This document shows, one piece after another, positions 8,257 to 16,055 of a stretch of DNA of 64,000 nt. Within the stretch, counting starts at the first letter, position 1; each line of letters begins with the position of its first letter. A model generated the notes under the pieces. The model was not told the DNA's origin and did not search any database. It saw only the letters and a list, made by a program, of their open reading frames with translations. The stretch lies in contig NZ_CP027805.1 of assembly GCF_003072625.1 (NCBI RefSeq), forward strand, positions 185,001 to 249,000. The letters are read 5' to 3'. The DNA is from Limosilactobacillus reuteri (GTDB taxonomy: Bacteria > Bacillota > Bacilli > Lactobacillales > Lactobacillaceae). A program made the translations under genes and the position numbers.

Positions 8257-8490
8257 TTAGTCAACTAATTTTCCGATAATTGGAAGTTTTGAAACCGGTG
8301 AATACTTTTTAGCCGCTTGTTGATAGGTGACATCTGATAAATCATGGCCGAAAACATTACCGTGGATTTCTGCGCCTTTCCATTCAGGAACTTCAGAAAC
8401 ATCATAAACATTTCCACGCACTCCAATATATGCCGGACGACCTTCTTGACCATTATATTGCGCTAATTCATTGTGAGTAAATGACCGCAT
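8257..8490 (-). CDS. cytochrome b5-like heme/steroid-binding domain protein
   Basis: 77 aa, a single small cytochrome b5-like domain: FTHNELAQYNG, RPAYIGVRGNVYDVS, EWKGAEIHG, FGHDLSDV, then KLPIIGKLV. This is the layout of small bacterial cyt-b5-like proteins; the canonical HPGG heme motif is not present, but histidines in IHG and GHD could serve. It is cytosolic, with no membrane segment. A ggaggg site precedes the ATG. Its stop codon abuts the end of the group II intron, so its original terminator (6330-6343 arm) is now 1.9 kb away. Ligand unknown. Confidence 0.8.
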   Translation of the reverse strand: MRSFTHNELAQYNGQEGRPAYIGVRGNVYDVSEVPEWKGAEIHGNVFGHDLSDVTYQQAAKKYSPVSKLPIIGKLVD

Positions 8491-8636
8491 AATAATTAAT
8501 CCCTCCTATAAGAAGCTGGGAATTGACTCGGCCCCTTCCTGTATAGATGTAACAACATATGAAAATAGATGACGAGTTTATTCGTTATCCTATCATCACT
8601 ATAATACGAAAATAGTAATGACATCTGAAATTCAAT

Positions 8637-10046
8637 TTATTCAGTTGCTAAGTTTGCAGCAGGGATTTGGGCTGGGACTTTTACAAGCATTCCAGCAATA
8701 ACCGTTAGGATGGTAACGAGGAATGGGAAAAATGCCCACGGAATAAAACTTAATGGATTAATTTGTAAGGTACTAGCGATGAATACCCCAGAAACACTCC
8801 ATGGGACAATTGCGTTGACTGCGGCCCCTGCATCATTGAGAATCCGAGTTAAATCAACCCGTTTTAAGCCTAATTTATCAAATGACGGGAGAAATGATTG
8901 CCCAGGAAGAATAATTGCGAGGTAGTGTTCCCCAACAAGGAGGTTAATCCCAATACAGGTAAGAGCTGTGGAGAATGCTAATCGACCAGGCGTCTTTACA
9001 ATCCCAGTTAAGTGATTAATGATGGCGCTAATAATATTGAACTTGATCAATAAGCCACCTAAAGCAAGGGCAAAGATAATTAGGGCTAGAGAAGTAAGCA
9101 TACTAGAGATACCACCTTTAGAAAGCAATGTATCGATTGTTTTATCACCGGTATGGGAAACGTAACCAGTCATAATAGTATTGGTAATCGTAGTAAGGCT
9201 GGTTTTAGGTGCGTGAATCCAGCCAAGTACGACCGCAAAGAGTGAGCCAAGGCCAAGGGAAGGGATAGCTGGAACTTGGAAAATGGCTAACACGATTAGG
9301 AGAAGAACAGGGAGAAGAGCCCATCCTGAGATCCAGAAACCATTTTGTAAACCGGCCATCATGGCGCCTAAGCTAACATTTTTGGAGTTCAATCCTAGGA
9401 AGGTGTAAAGAATAAGACAGATTGCCCAGGCAGGAATATTGGTGGTGAGTAGGGATTTAATGTGCTTGTAAATACTGATTTCACCAACACTGGCAGCTAG
9501 ATTCGTTGTTCCTGAAAGTGGGGAAATATTCGAACCACAAAAGGCCCCTGAAACAATTACTCCCGCAGTTAAACCGGGGTTAATTTTAAGGGTTGCACCA
9601 ATGCCAATAAAGGCGATCCCTATTGTCGATACAGTTGTAAATGAGCTTCCACAAGCGATCCCGACAAGGGTACAAACGATAAAAACTGTTGGTAAGAAGA
9701 ACTTTACAGAAATAATTTCAAAACCAAAGTACATAATTGTTGGAATTGTTCCCGAAAAAATCCAGGTAGCGATTAAGACGCCGATGGAAAGAAAGATAAC
9801 GAGGGGGTCAACACCGGCTCGCAAACCATGACGCATTCCATTCATTATTGTATCCCATTTAAATCCACGAATTCGCCCGTAAACGGCGAGCAAAACAAAG
9901 GAAATAAATAATGGGGCTTGCGGTTCTTGGTGCTTAAAAATAATAGGGTAGCCTAAAATGCATAAAATAACGCCAAGAATAAGTAAACTTTCGCTAAAGC
10001 CAATCAATGGCTCAGGACTATTTTTTGATTTATTAATAGTTTTCAT
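8637..10046 (-). CDS. nhaC: NhaC-family Na+/H+ antiporter
   Basis: A 469-aa integral membrane protein with about 11-12 hydrophobic segments. It matches the NhaC family by length and by motifs: GTIPTIMYFGFE, GSSFTTVSTIGIA, GAFCGSNISPLSGTTNLAA, ILNDAGAAVNAIVPWSVSG. These antiporters exchange cytosolic Na+ for H+; some relatives are thought to carry lysine or tyrosine, so an amino-acid exchange role is not excluded. It is a single-gene unit with an aaggag site and a 240-base structured leader (10047-10290) that ends in a terminator just before the ATG, implying control by transcription attenuation. Confidence 0.88.
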   Translation of the reverse strand: MKTINKSKNSPEPLIGFSESLLILGVILCILGYPIIFKHQEPQAPLFISFVLLAVYGRIRGFKWDTIMNGMRHGLRAGVDPLVIFLSIGVLIATWIFSGTIPTIMYFGFEIISVKFFLPTVFIVCTLVGIACGSSFTTVSTIGIAFIGIGATLKINPGLTAGVIVSGAFCGSNISPLSGTTNLAASVGEISIYKHIKSLLTTNIPAWAICLILYTFLGLNSKNVSLGAMMAGLQNGFWISGWALLPVLLLIVLAIFQVPAIPSLGLGSLFAVVLGWIHAPKTSLTTITNTIMTGYVSHTGDKTIDTLLSKGGISSMLTSLALIIFALALGGLLIKFNIISAIINHLTGIVKTPGRLAFSTALTCIGINLLVGEHYLAIILPGQSFLPSFDKLGLKRVDLTRILNDAGAAVNAIVPWSVSGVFIASTLQINPLSFIPWAFFPFLVTILTVIAGMLVKVPAQIPAANLATE

Positions 10047-10290
10047 TGTGTAATTCTCCTTGTTTTTTAATAAAAAATACCAACTGGATCAGCGGCATTT
10101 GCTTAATCTAGTTGGTATTACGGTAGTATAAAAAATCGCGGAAAACTACACGCCCTTACTAGATCAATGTACCTAGCAAAGGACTCATTAAAACAACCCT
10201 GCTTAGGTACGAACACCGCTGTCCGTACCTAAATGAGTACAGACACTTATGCACGGTAAGCATAGTTGTTATAATACTTGGTTGAAGTTA
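10047..10290 (-). promoter_or_regulatory. structured 5' leader of nhaC, candidate riboswitch/attenuator
   Basis: A -10-like tattat (10271-10276 on the minus strand) is followed by about 220 bases of RNA with strong folds. These include a 13-bp hairpin made of ttaggtacg and cgtacctaa arms around 10203-10232, and a small atgc/gcat hairpin before it. It ends in a terminator (10072-10121). The segment tgatctagt (10158-10166) is complementary to actagatta, the 5' arm of the terminator stem, with one G-U pair, giving a mutually exclusive antiterminator. It does not match the T-box, lysine, SAM or purine consensus sequences that I know. Confidence 0.6.
10072..10121 (-). terminator. attenuator terminator in nhaC leader
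   Basis: On the minus strand the arms aataccaactagatta and gatccagttggtatt form a stem ending in a T6 run, 26 bases before the nhaC ATG. This placement means it must be read through for nhaC expression. Confidence 0.85.
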
Positions 10291-10376
10291 ATGAGTGTTG
10301 AATCATGTTAGTCGTTCCTTTCAAGTTAAATTGTAATTATTAAAACATCCTAATCCAAACTTGTCAAAATCTAATT

Positions 10377-11401
10377 TTAAAATTCACCAGAAATATCCTT
10401 ATCAGAAAATGAATGAGGATCAGGGACAAAAGAAATATCAGTATCAATTATTCCAAATTTTTCTCGCATTACATTTTCGATGTGTTCTGATAATTGGAAA
10501 CTCTTGAGAATCGTCATTTTAGCGTTAACCATCACGGAAGCATCAAGCGTGACCACGTTTCCGTTATAGTGAGCTTTTAGTTCGACAACTTTTACAACGT
10601 GCGGAATATTGGTGATTGTTTGACGGTATTCCTGTTCAGCGCGGGGATCAAAGTAGTCGGTTAAGTTAAGACTACTTTCAAAGAAAATTTTTAGTCCAGA
10701 ATATAGAATAAAGAAACCGACGACAATACTGGTAGCACCATCAAGCCAACGAAGGTTAAAGAGGATGGCACCACCAATTGAAATCAAGGTTCCAATACTT
10801 GTGAAGGCATCGCTCAGACTATCTTGGGCAGAAGCAAGCAACGCGGCGTTTTTTAACTTAAGTCCTGCTTGTCGATTCATATACCAAACGACTAACATAA
10901 TAACTGACGCGATCCCCGCCCCGATCAATGCGACTGGTTGTGGAACTACTCGACTTGCAGGATTGAGGAGACTTTTAATGCCATCGATGATAACACTTAA
11001 AGCAATCGCAACCATAACGACCGCTGTGACAAGGGAAAAATTGTCTCATAACGCCAACGAACAAATTGTACTCGTTGGTCAGACCCCATATGTGCTTGAT
11101 AATTTCCAGAAGGCAGCCGTGCGCCAATGATATCATCATCATCGACATCCTGGGCGATGTGTAAGCCCATCATCAGTAAAAAGGTCGAGATAATTCCCGA
11201 AAGGTTGTTGAAAGCATCGGCACGTAATGTCTACGATTTACTTATTTCAGCCAACCAGTACTCAATTATTGAAATAACAACATAAGCAACCAAGTTATAG
11301 ATTAAATGGTGTTGGGAAGCTCGAATCTTTGCTAGTTCGGTTGCTTGCGTTTTTTCCCAGTTATTCATTTCTTCGGTTGTATGTCTTTTAAATTTAGTCA
11401 T
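10377..11401 (-). pseudogene. cation diffusion facilitator (CDF), broken by stop and frameshift
   Basis: Three pieces on the minus strand add up to one CDF metal/H+ antiporter. Piece 1 (ATG 11401, MTKFKRHTTEE, site aaggaag) ends WLAEISKS at a TAG at 11231-11233. Piece 2 continues in the same frame (TLRADAFNNLSGIIS, the TM2 signature) to a T5 run (plus-strand A run 11036-11040). Restoring one T joins RYETIF to SLVTAVVMVAIALSV, the start of piece 3 (10377-11035), which carries TM4-6 and the cytosolic C-terminal domain. It has two independent lesions, so it is very probably inactive. The metal (Zn, Fe, Mn or Co) cannot be told. Confidence 0.85.
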
Positions 11402-11448
11402 TAATTTAAGAACTTCCTTGATTAATAAAATCAGTTTAATTGTAACGC

Positions 11449-11487
11449 AAAAAATAAAAGCCGAGAAAACGATTTTCTCAGCTTTTA
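11449..11487 (-). terminator. terminator behind micropeptide A
   Basis: On the minus strand aaaagctgagaaaa and ttttctcggctttt form a 14-bp stem with a 3-base loop and a following T run. It lies 26 bases after the stop of the 30-aa ORF and 48 bases before the CDF start, making the micropeptide a separate transcription unit. Confidence 0.85.
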
Positions 11488-11512
11488 CCAAAAATAATAA
11501 TGAAAATAATTG

Positions 11513-11605
11513 CTAGGCCCGGTTATTAATTACGTGGGCGCATGTTGCAATAATCAGTCCCATAAAACTTACTACAGCGATCATATTACTCATAATTGAC
11601 ATCAT
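11513..11605 (-). CDS. hydrophobic micropeptide A (30 aa)
   Basis: A 30-codon ORF with a good aaggag site 8 bases before the ATG and its own terminator. The peptide begins MMSIMSNMIAVVSF and is one membrane-spanning helix with a short polar end (NNRA). A paralogue of 36 aa (MMSLLSNVIAVVSF) lies at 37900-38010, and the matching N-terminus, the gene signals and the separate terminators argue that both are real. It resembles in size the single-helix membrane peptides of type I toxins and stress proteins, but no family is recognised. Below the size most gene finders report. Confidence 0.65.
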   Translation of the reverse strand: MMSIMSNMIAVVSFMGLIIATCAHVINNRA

Positions 11606-11880
11606 ATTGAACAACTCCTTTACATAATTAAAATATTTTTTACAGCACAACTAATTACAGTTGCCTTTTTGGAAAACAAATTATAATGATTGTTTTCCCC
11701 TCTCCACCAAGTATTGTAACAGGTCTTAGCAGTAGTGACGATAATAATTAGCTAAGCTTTTAATGAGCTTTTTTACGAAAGGAGGGAATGATTATAAGCA
11801 AAATATTATAAGTAGCTATCATATGAATTAATGAATTTTAATTGTTAAGTAAAATCGAATTATTTCTTTATAAAATTAAA
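11606..11880. other. AT-rich intergenic stretch
   Basis: No gene is supported here. A very good aaggagg at about 11780 precedes only a 7-codon frame. It probably holds the promoter of micropeptide A (minus strand) and a divergent remnant. Confidence 0.4.
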
Positions 11881-12423
11881 CTACTCAGCTAATCTGTTTA
11901 ATTCTTTTAAGGCTAGAGAAAATTTTGTGAAGCCGTCACTAGTCAAAAAGTGGCCGCCTTTTTCTTTAACTATGAGTTTTGCTCTAATTTTATTAGCGAC
12001 CGCAATGCTATTTTGATAAGGAGCGATTGGATCATCTTTAGCTGTTATAACGGTAGCTTTAGCGAGTTTAGGAAAAATTTGCTCATAATGAGGACGATCT
12101 TTCATAAACTCATCTAATTCGGGATAAGCTGGTAATCCCTTATCAAATGCTCCCACAAGTAAAAGCCGTGCATCTTTAACCTGATGACGTTCAATATAAC
12201 GAAGGGCCGTAATGCAGCCGAGACTATGAGCGACGAGGATGAGGTTATCTTGGGGATGAATTTGGTTGTCAACCTCTTGATCCCATTCAGCTTGTTGGGG
12301 ATTAAAGGGATTTGGTAGCCATATCCGATCAAGGGCGATTGTTGGTTTCGCTTCTTCTTCGAGCCAGGGGAACCAGTCGTCATCCCTGGTAGAAGTGCCA
12401 TGAATTAAGTATGCGTTCTTCAT
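11881..12423 (-). CDS. RBBP9/YdeN-family serine alpha/beta hydrolase
   Basis: A 180-aa cytosolic hydrolase of the RBBP9/YdeN group (family length about 180-190). The N-terminus AYLIHGTSTRDDDWFPWL has the oxyanion HG motif; the nucleophile elbow is VAHSLGC (residue about 68); the acid is in ITAKDDPIAP (about 128) and the His in KEKGGHF (about 156), completing the Ser-Asp-His triad. Substrate unknown; esterase or amidase activity is likely. Its start is 11 bases after the stop of the PsiE-like gene, so the two form an operon on the minus strand. Confidence 0.88.
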   Translation of the reverse strand: MKNAYLIHGTSTRDDDWFPWLEEEAKPTIALDRIWLPNPFNPQQAEWDQEVDNQIHPQDNLILVAHSLGCITALRYIERHQVKDARLLLVGAFDKGLPAYPELDEFMKDRPHYEQIFPKLAKATVITAKDDPIAPYQNSIAVANKIRAKLIVKEKGGHFLTSDGFTKFSLALKELNRLAE

Positions 12424-12434
12424 TATTACGACTC

Positions 12435-12836
12435 CTATTTCATAAAGTGTTTCAATACTACCATGCCGATGATTAATAATAAAATGGCAATCGAATTAGT
12501 AAGAATTTCATAAGGCTGACCGTGGGCGGCAATTAGTCCCCGGATTAAAGCCATAATTCCTAAGCTTAATAGAAAATCGACCGCAATCCGGCCATGATGT
12601 TTTAGCGCGGCAATTATCATTGTCATAAATGAAAAGAAAAGAAAGAAGACGATAACGCGATTCAAAATCTTAAAAATGACATGGTCCGTATTTCTCGCTT
12701 GCATAAGAGGAATCAGCGAAAAAGTTTCCGTAAATAAAATAATAGTTAATAAAATTCCTAGAATTGCTAGTGCACCGATTGTACATAGACGCAAAATATG
12801 ACTAAAATTAGCTGCTAATTTATATATTTTTTCCAT
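12435..12836 (-). CDS. putative PsiE-like small membrane protein
   Basis: 133 aa with four hydrophobic segments (about residues 17-37, 55-78, 86-104 and 110-130). The arrangement, with a conserved-looking polar loop and an R in the third helix, resembles phosphate-starvation-inducible PsiE proteins, but no diagnostic motif is certain. It starts the operon with the RBBP9-like hydrolase; gagtattag-type upstream signals are weak. Divergent from tpiA. Function unknown; the family assignment is tentative. Confidence 0.55.
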   Translation of the reverse strand: MEKIYKLAANFSHILRLCTIGALAILGILLTIILFTETFSLIPLMQARNTDHVIFKILNRVIVFFLFFSFMTMIIAALKHHGRIAVDFLLSLGIMALIRGLIAAHGQPYEILTNSIAILLLIIGMVVLKHFMK

Positions 12837-12967
12837 TCTCTAATACTCCTCAAGAAAACGCTTTATCTCTAGGATAGCAATGATCAAGAAATTTAGCTAA
12901 TATTTAACAAAATAGCTATTAAAAATATGCGATACTTAAAGATAGAGGATAAAAGGAGGAGTGAGAA

Positions 12968-13738
12968 ATGCGAAAACCCTTTATTACAGCTAATTGGAAG
13001 ATGCATAAAAATGTCCAAGAATCGGTTGAATTTGTGGACGCAATTAAAGGAAAACTACCGGATCCGCAAGAAATTGAAGTCGGAATTGCGGCCCAAGCTT
13101 TTGCATTACCCAGTATGGTTCACGCTGCTGATGATTCAGGATTAAAGATAATCGCGCAAAACGCGGCGGCTGAATATTCGGGAGCTTTCACTGGTGAAAT
13201 TAGCTTACGAGGTTTAGCTGACGCTGGTGTTTCATATGTAATGTTAGGACATATTGAACGTCGCCATTTATTCCACGAGGATAATGAGTTGGTTAATCGG
13301 AAAGTATTGGCAGCCCTCCAAATGGGTGTTACCCCGATAATTTGTACGGATGAAACGATGGTACAGAAAGAAGTTAATGGTGAAATCCACTACGTTTTCC
13401 AACAATTGATGAGCGTATTGAGGGGCGTTTCTCTTGATCAAATTAAAAATGTAGTCGTTTCCTATGAACCAAGTTGGGCAGTTGGATACGGTCAGCACGC
13501 CAATCCAGTTCTTGCTGAAGAAGGATGCCGTCAAATTCGGCGAACGATTGCTGATAACTACACTTATGAGATTGCTGATAAGATCAGGATCCTCTATGGT
13601 GGAAGCGTCAATCCGGATAATATCGGAATGATTATGAATAAGCCAGATGTAGATGGGGTATTAATCGGTCGGGCAAGTTTAGATGTTGATAATTTCTTGC
13701 GAATGGTTAATTATTCGCCGTTTGTAAAATTAAGTTAG
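12968..13738 (+). CDS. tpiA: triosephosphate isomerase, second type, 3' end altered by an IS
   Basis: 256 aa with all main TIM residues: ANWKMHKN (Asn and catalytic Lys), GHIERR (His95 and Glu97; the usual Ser96 is Ile), SYEPSWAVG (Glu165 and the flexible loop 6) and LYGGSV (phosphate loop). It interconverts dihydroxyacetone phosphate and glyceraldehyde 3-phosphate. The S96I change and the divergent loop suggest a paralogue rather than the glycolytic main enzyme, which normally sits in a gap-pgk-tpi cluster. It starts behind aaggaggag. The natural end is lost: the last codons (FVKLS, stop) are read from the left end of IS30 copy 2. The change affects only the tail after the barrel, so the enzyme may still work. 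Confidence 0.9.
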   Translation: MRKPFITANWKMHKNVQESVEFVDAIKGKLPDPQEIEVGIAAQAFALPSMVHAADDSGLKIIAQNAAAEYSGAFTGEISLRGLADAGVSYVMLGHIERRHLFHEDNELVNRKVLAALQMGVTPIICTDETMVQKEVNGEIHYVFQQLMSVLRGVSLDQIKNVVVSYEPSWAVGYGQHANPVLAEEGCRQIRRTIADNYTYEIADKIRILYGGSVNPDNIGMIMNKPDVDGVLIGRASLDVDNFLRMVNYSPFVKLS

Positions 13739-14800
13739 AAAATAAGTTAGAAAAATAGAAAAGCCATTTGTGGTAGACTTTTGAATACCCCTAAACAAAA
13801 GAAAGGAAACCACAAATGACTTACACCCATCTTACCACAAACGAGCTGACAATCATCGCCCATTCTTTCGTGCAAAAGCTTAAAGCGTACCGAGTGGCCC
13901 GAATGATCAACCGTTGCGCCGAAACCGTTTATCGCGTTTATCGTTACCTGGAAACCGGTGCCTCAATTGCTGATTATCAAGATCACTATATGCGCAATAA
14001 GCAACGTTGTGGCCGAAAACGTACTCAGTTGTCACTGGCTGAACTCACTTATATCAACGACAAAATTGCCCAGGGGTGGACGCCTGATACCATTATTGGG
14101 CGCGCTGAGCGCCCAATTAGTTGTAACCGGCGAACTCTTTACCGGATGTTTGAACGTGGCCAGTTCGGCTTCGATGTCCGTTCCTTGCCGATGCGAGGTA
14201 AGCGGCACCCGAATGGCTATGTCGAGCGCCGCGGGAAGGCTGGCCAATTGGGGCGAAGTATTCACGAGCGTGCCAAGGACTTTCCGCACTATGCCACTGA
14301 ATTTGGGCACCTTGAAGCTGATACCGTCCAAGGCAAAAAGCACCAAGGGGCGGTAATGACCCTGACCGAACGCCAATCGAAGGTCGAAATTGTACTCAAT
14401 GTGCACGAAAAGACGGCTGATGCGATTAACCAACACTTAAGTCAGTGGCTTCGGAAATTCCCGCGGTACTTCTTCAAATCGATTACCTTTGACAACGGAA
14501 AAGAATTCGCCGGCTGGCGCGAGATTGCCAATCAATTTGACCTTCACACTTACTTTGCCGAGGTTGGTGCTCCCAATCAACGAGGGCTGAACGAAAACAA
14601 CAACGGTCTTTTACGCCGGGATGGCTTAACGAAACAGCTAGATTTCCGCAATCTTCCTGATGAATTGGTAACCCAACTGATGAGTAAGCGAAATAACCTG
14701 CCCCGTAAATCACTAGGCTATCGAACTCCATATGAAGTATTCATGTCTTACGTCACTGATGAGCAACTATTTTCTTTCTAACTTAAATTGACATTTCGGG
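13715..14800 (+). mobile_element. IS30-family element, copy 2 (intact)
   Basis: About 1.08 kb with ends tgtaaaattaagttagaaa (13723 on) and tttctaacttaaattgaca (to 14793) in inverse orientation, plus a few shared bases outside. The transposase is intact. It is inserted between the tpiA body and tRNA-His and supplies the tpiA stop codon. Its GC content is visibly higher than that of copy 1, so the copies are related but not recent duplicates. Borders are good to about 8 bases. Confidence 0.85.
13816..14781 (+). CDS. IS30-family transposase
   Basis: 321 aa, complete. An N-terminal helix-turn-helix region (about residues 10-45) and a second one (about 85-125) bind the IS ends. The DDE core follows: FGHLEADTVQG (first Asp), TFDNGKEFAGW (second Asp) and GLNENNNGLLRR (Glu), then the conserved NLPRKSLGYRTPYEVF near the C-terminus. 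It starts behind agaaaggaa. It can probably mobilise copy 1 (1504-2563) in trans because the end sequences match. Confidence 0.94.
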   Translation: MTYTHLTTNELTIIAHSFVQKLKAYRVARMINRCAETVYRVYRYLETGASIADYQDHYMRNKQRCGRKRTQLSLAELTYINDKIAQGWTPDTIIGRAERPISCNRRTLYRMFERGQFGFDVRSLPMRGKRHPNGYVERRGKAGQLGRSIHERAKDFPHYATEFGHLEADTVQGKKHQGAVMTLTERQSKVEIVLNVHEKTADAINQHLSQWLRKFPRYFFKSITFDNGKEFAGWREIANQFDLHTYFAEVGAPNQRGLNENNNGLLRRDGLTKQLDFRNLPDELVTQLMSKRNNLPRKSLGYRTPYEVFMSYVTDEQLFSF

Positions 14801-14880
14801 ATTTAAAAAAGGACCAAGAAAAATAAAAAAAGTCTTTCTCTTTACCGTCATTTTGTGTTATAGTTATTAACAGTTGTTAT

Positions 14881-14956
14881 GGCGGTATTGGTGAAGTTTG
14901 GTTAACACACCGGTTTGTGGGTCCGGCACGCGTGGGTTCGAATCCCACATACCGCC
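14881..14956 (+). tRNA. tRNA-His (anticodon GTG)
   Basis: The acceptor ggcggta/taccgcc, anticodon arm ccggt-ttgtggg-tccgg (anticodon GTG, with a weak first pair) and T arm gtggg-ttcgaat-cccac fold as a histidine tRNA. The leading G supplies the extra G-1 used by histidyl-tRNA synthetase. CCA is not encoded. A stand-alone tRNA gene between IS30 copy 2 and its terminator. Confidence 0.92.
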
Positions 14957-14963
14957 CTGACCT

Positions 14964-15005
14964 AGCGCGATGGCAAAGGAAAAATCCTTTGTCATCGCGC
15001 TTTTT
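14964..15005 (+). terminator. terminator of tRNA-His
   Basis: agcgcgatggcaaagga and tcctttgtcatcgcgct form a long stem, nearly perfect, followed by T6. It ends the tRNA-His transcript. Confidence 0.93.
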
Positions 15006-15101
15006 GCATTCTCTGTTTTATGAATTTTAATTGATAACATCAAAGAAAGTAACTTAAAATAGAAACGGTATAAGGTGGAGAAAGAAAAAGGGGCGTTAAT
15101 T

Positions 15102-16055
15102 ATGAAAAACGTACAAATTGGTGGAACAAATTGGGAAGTATCGAACGTTGCATTAGGTATTATGCGGATGGGGACATTAGCAGTGCCCAAAGCGATCGAT
15201 GCCTTAGAAGCCGCCCACGATGCTGGAATAAATTTTATTGATTCAGCTGATATTTATGGCAATGATCCAAAGTTAGGGCGCGGATCGTCAGAAATCCATT
15301 TTGGTGAAGCGTTAAAGAAAAGCAGTCTTACCCGTGATGACTTTTACATTCAATCAAAAGGAGGCCTTTTTGCGAACGCAGATAACAAAATAACGCGGTA
15401 TGATTCATCAAAGAAGCATTTAATCGCTGCTGTTGATGGAATTTTGCAACGAATGGGGATTGATTATCTTGATTCATTTTTGATTCATCGTCCAGACCCC
15501 TTAATGGAGCCCGCAGAAATAGCAGAAGCCTTTGACCAACTTCAAGCATCTGGGAAAGTCCGCCATTTTGGAGTATCAAATTTTAATCCGCAACAAATCG
15601 TGCTCCTTCAAGCGGCGACAAATCAACGGCTTTTGATTGACCAGGTACAGTTTGGTTTAAAGCATACGGGGATGATTGATTTTGGCCTGCATACAAACAT
15701 GACTGATGATGCTGCAATTAATCATGATGGGGGATTATTAGAGTACACGCGTCGAAAACGGATGACGATTCAAACATGGTCACCTTTCCAGTACGGTACA
15801 TTTGCTGGAACGTTTATTAATAATGATCAATTCCCTGAACTAAACGCAATGTTAGAAACTCTTGCGCAAAAATATAAGGTAAGCAAAAATGCAATTGCCG
15901 TTGCATGGATTTTACGGCACCCCGCGCATATGCAAGTGTTGCTTGGTACTATGACACCAGCTCATATTATTGGCAGTGCTAAGGGGAGCGATATTACATT
16001 GACGAGTCAAGAATGGTATGACCTATATCTTACGGCCGGGAATGATTTGCCATAA
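15102..16055 (+). CDS. aldo/keto reductase family oxidoreductase
   Basis: 317 aa from the ATG at 15102 (site aaagggg); an in-frame GTG at 15075 is less likely. It is a NADPH-dependent aldo/keto reductase barrel: INFIDSADIYG (catalytic Asp and Tyr), IQSKGGL (Lys), SFLIHRPD (His), KVRHFGVSNFNPQQI and, near the end, AVAWILRHPAHMQVLLGTM, which matches the YdhF/YcsN-type subgroup with NADPH-binding C-terminus. Cytosolic. Its stop overlaps the next ATG by one base, so it is translationally coupled to the PAP2 protein. Substrate unknown. Confidence 0.92.
   Translation: MKNVQIGGTNWEVSNVALGIMRMGTLAVPKAIDALEAAHDAGINFIDSADIYGNDPKLGRGSSEIHFGEALKKSSLTRDDFYIQSKGGLFANADNKITRYDSSKKHLIAAVDGILQRMGIDYLDSFLIHRPDPLMEPAEIAEAFDQLQASGKVRHFGVSNFNPQQIVLLQAATNQRLLIDQVQFGLKHTGMIDFGLHTNMTDDAAINHDGGLLEYTRRKRMTIQTWSPFQYGTFAGTFINNDQFPELNAMLETLAQKYKVSKNAIAVAWILRHPAHMQVLLGTMTPAHIIGSAKGSDITLTSQEWYDLYLTAGNDLP

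Noticed and set aside
10130-10170. aagggcgtgtagttttccgcg in the nhaC leader resembles the ends of a T-box (aggg...ccgcg).
   Set aside because: The core tggnaccg of a T-box is missing, no specifier loop was found, and the antiterminator pairing lies outside it. It is treated as an uncharacterised leader instead.
14032-14436. 134-codon minus-strand frame inside the IS30 transposase.
   Set aside because: It is an antisense shadow of a GC-richer transposase with no ribosome site or known motif.
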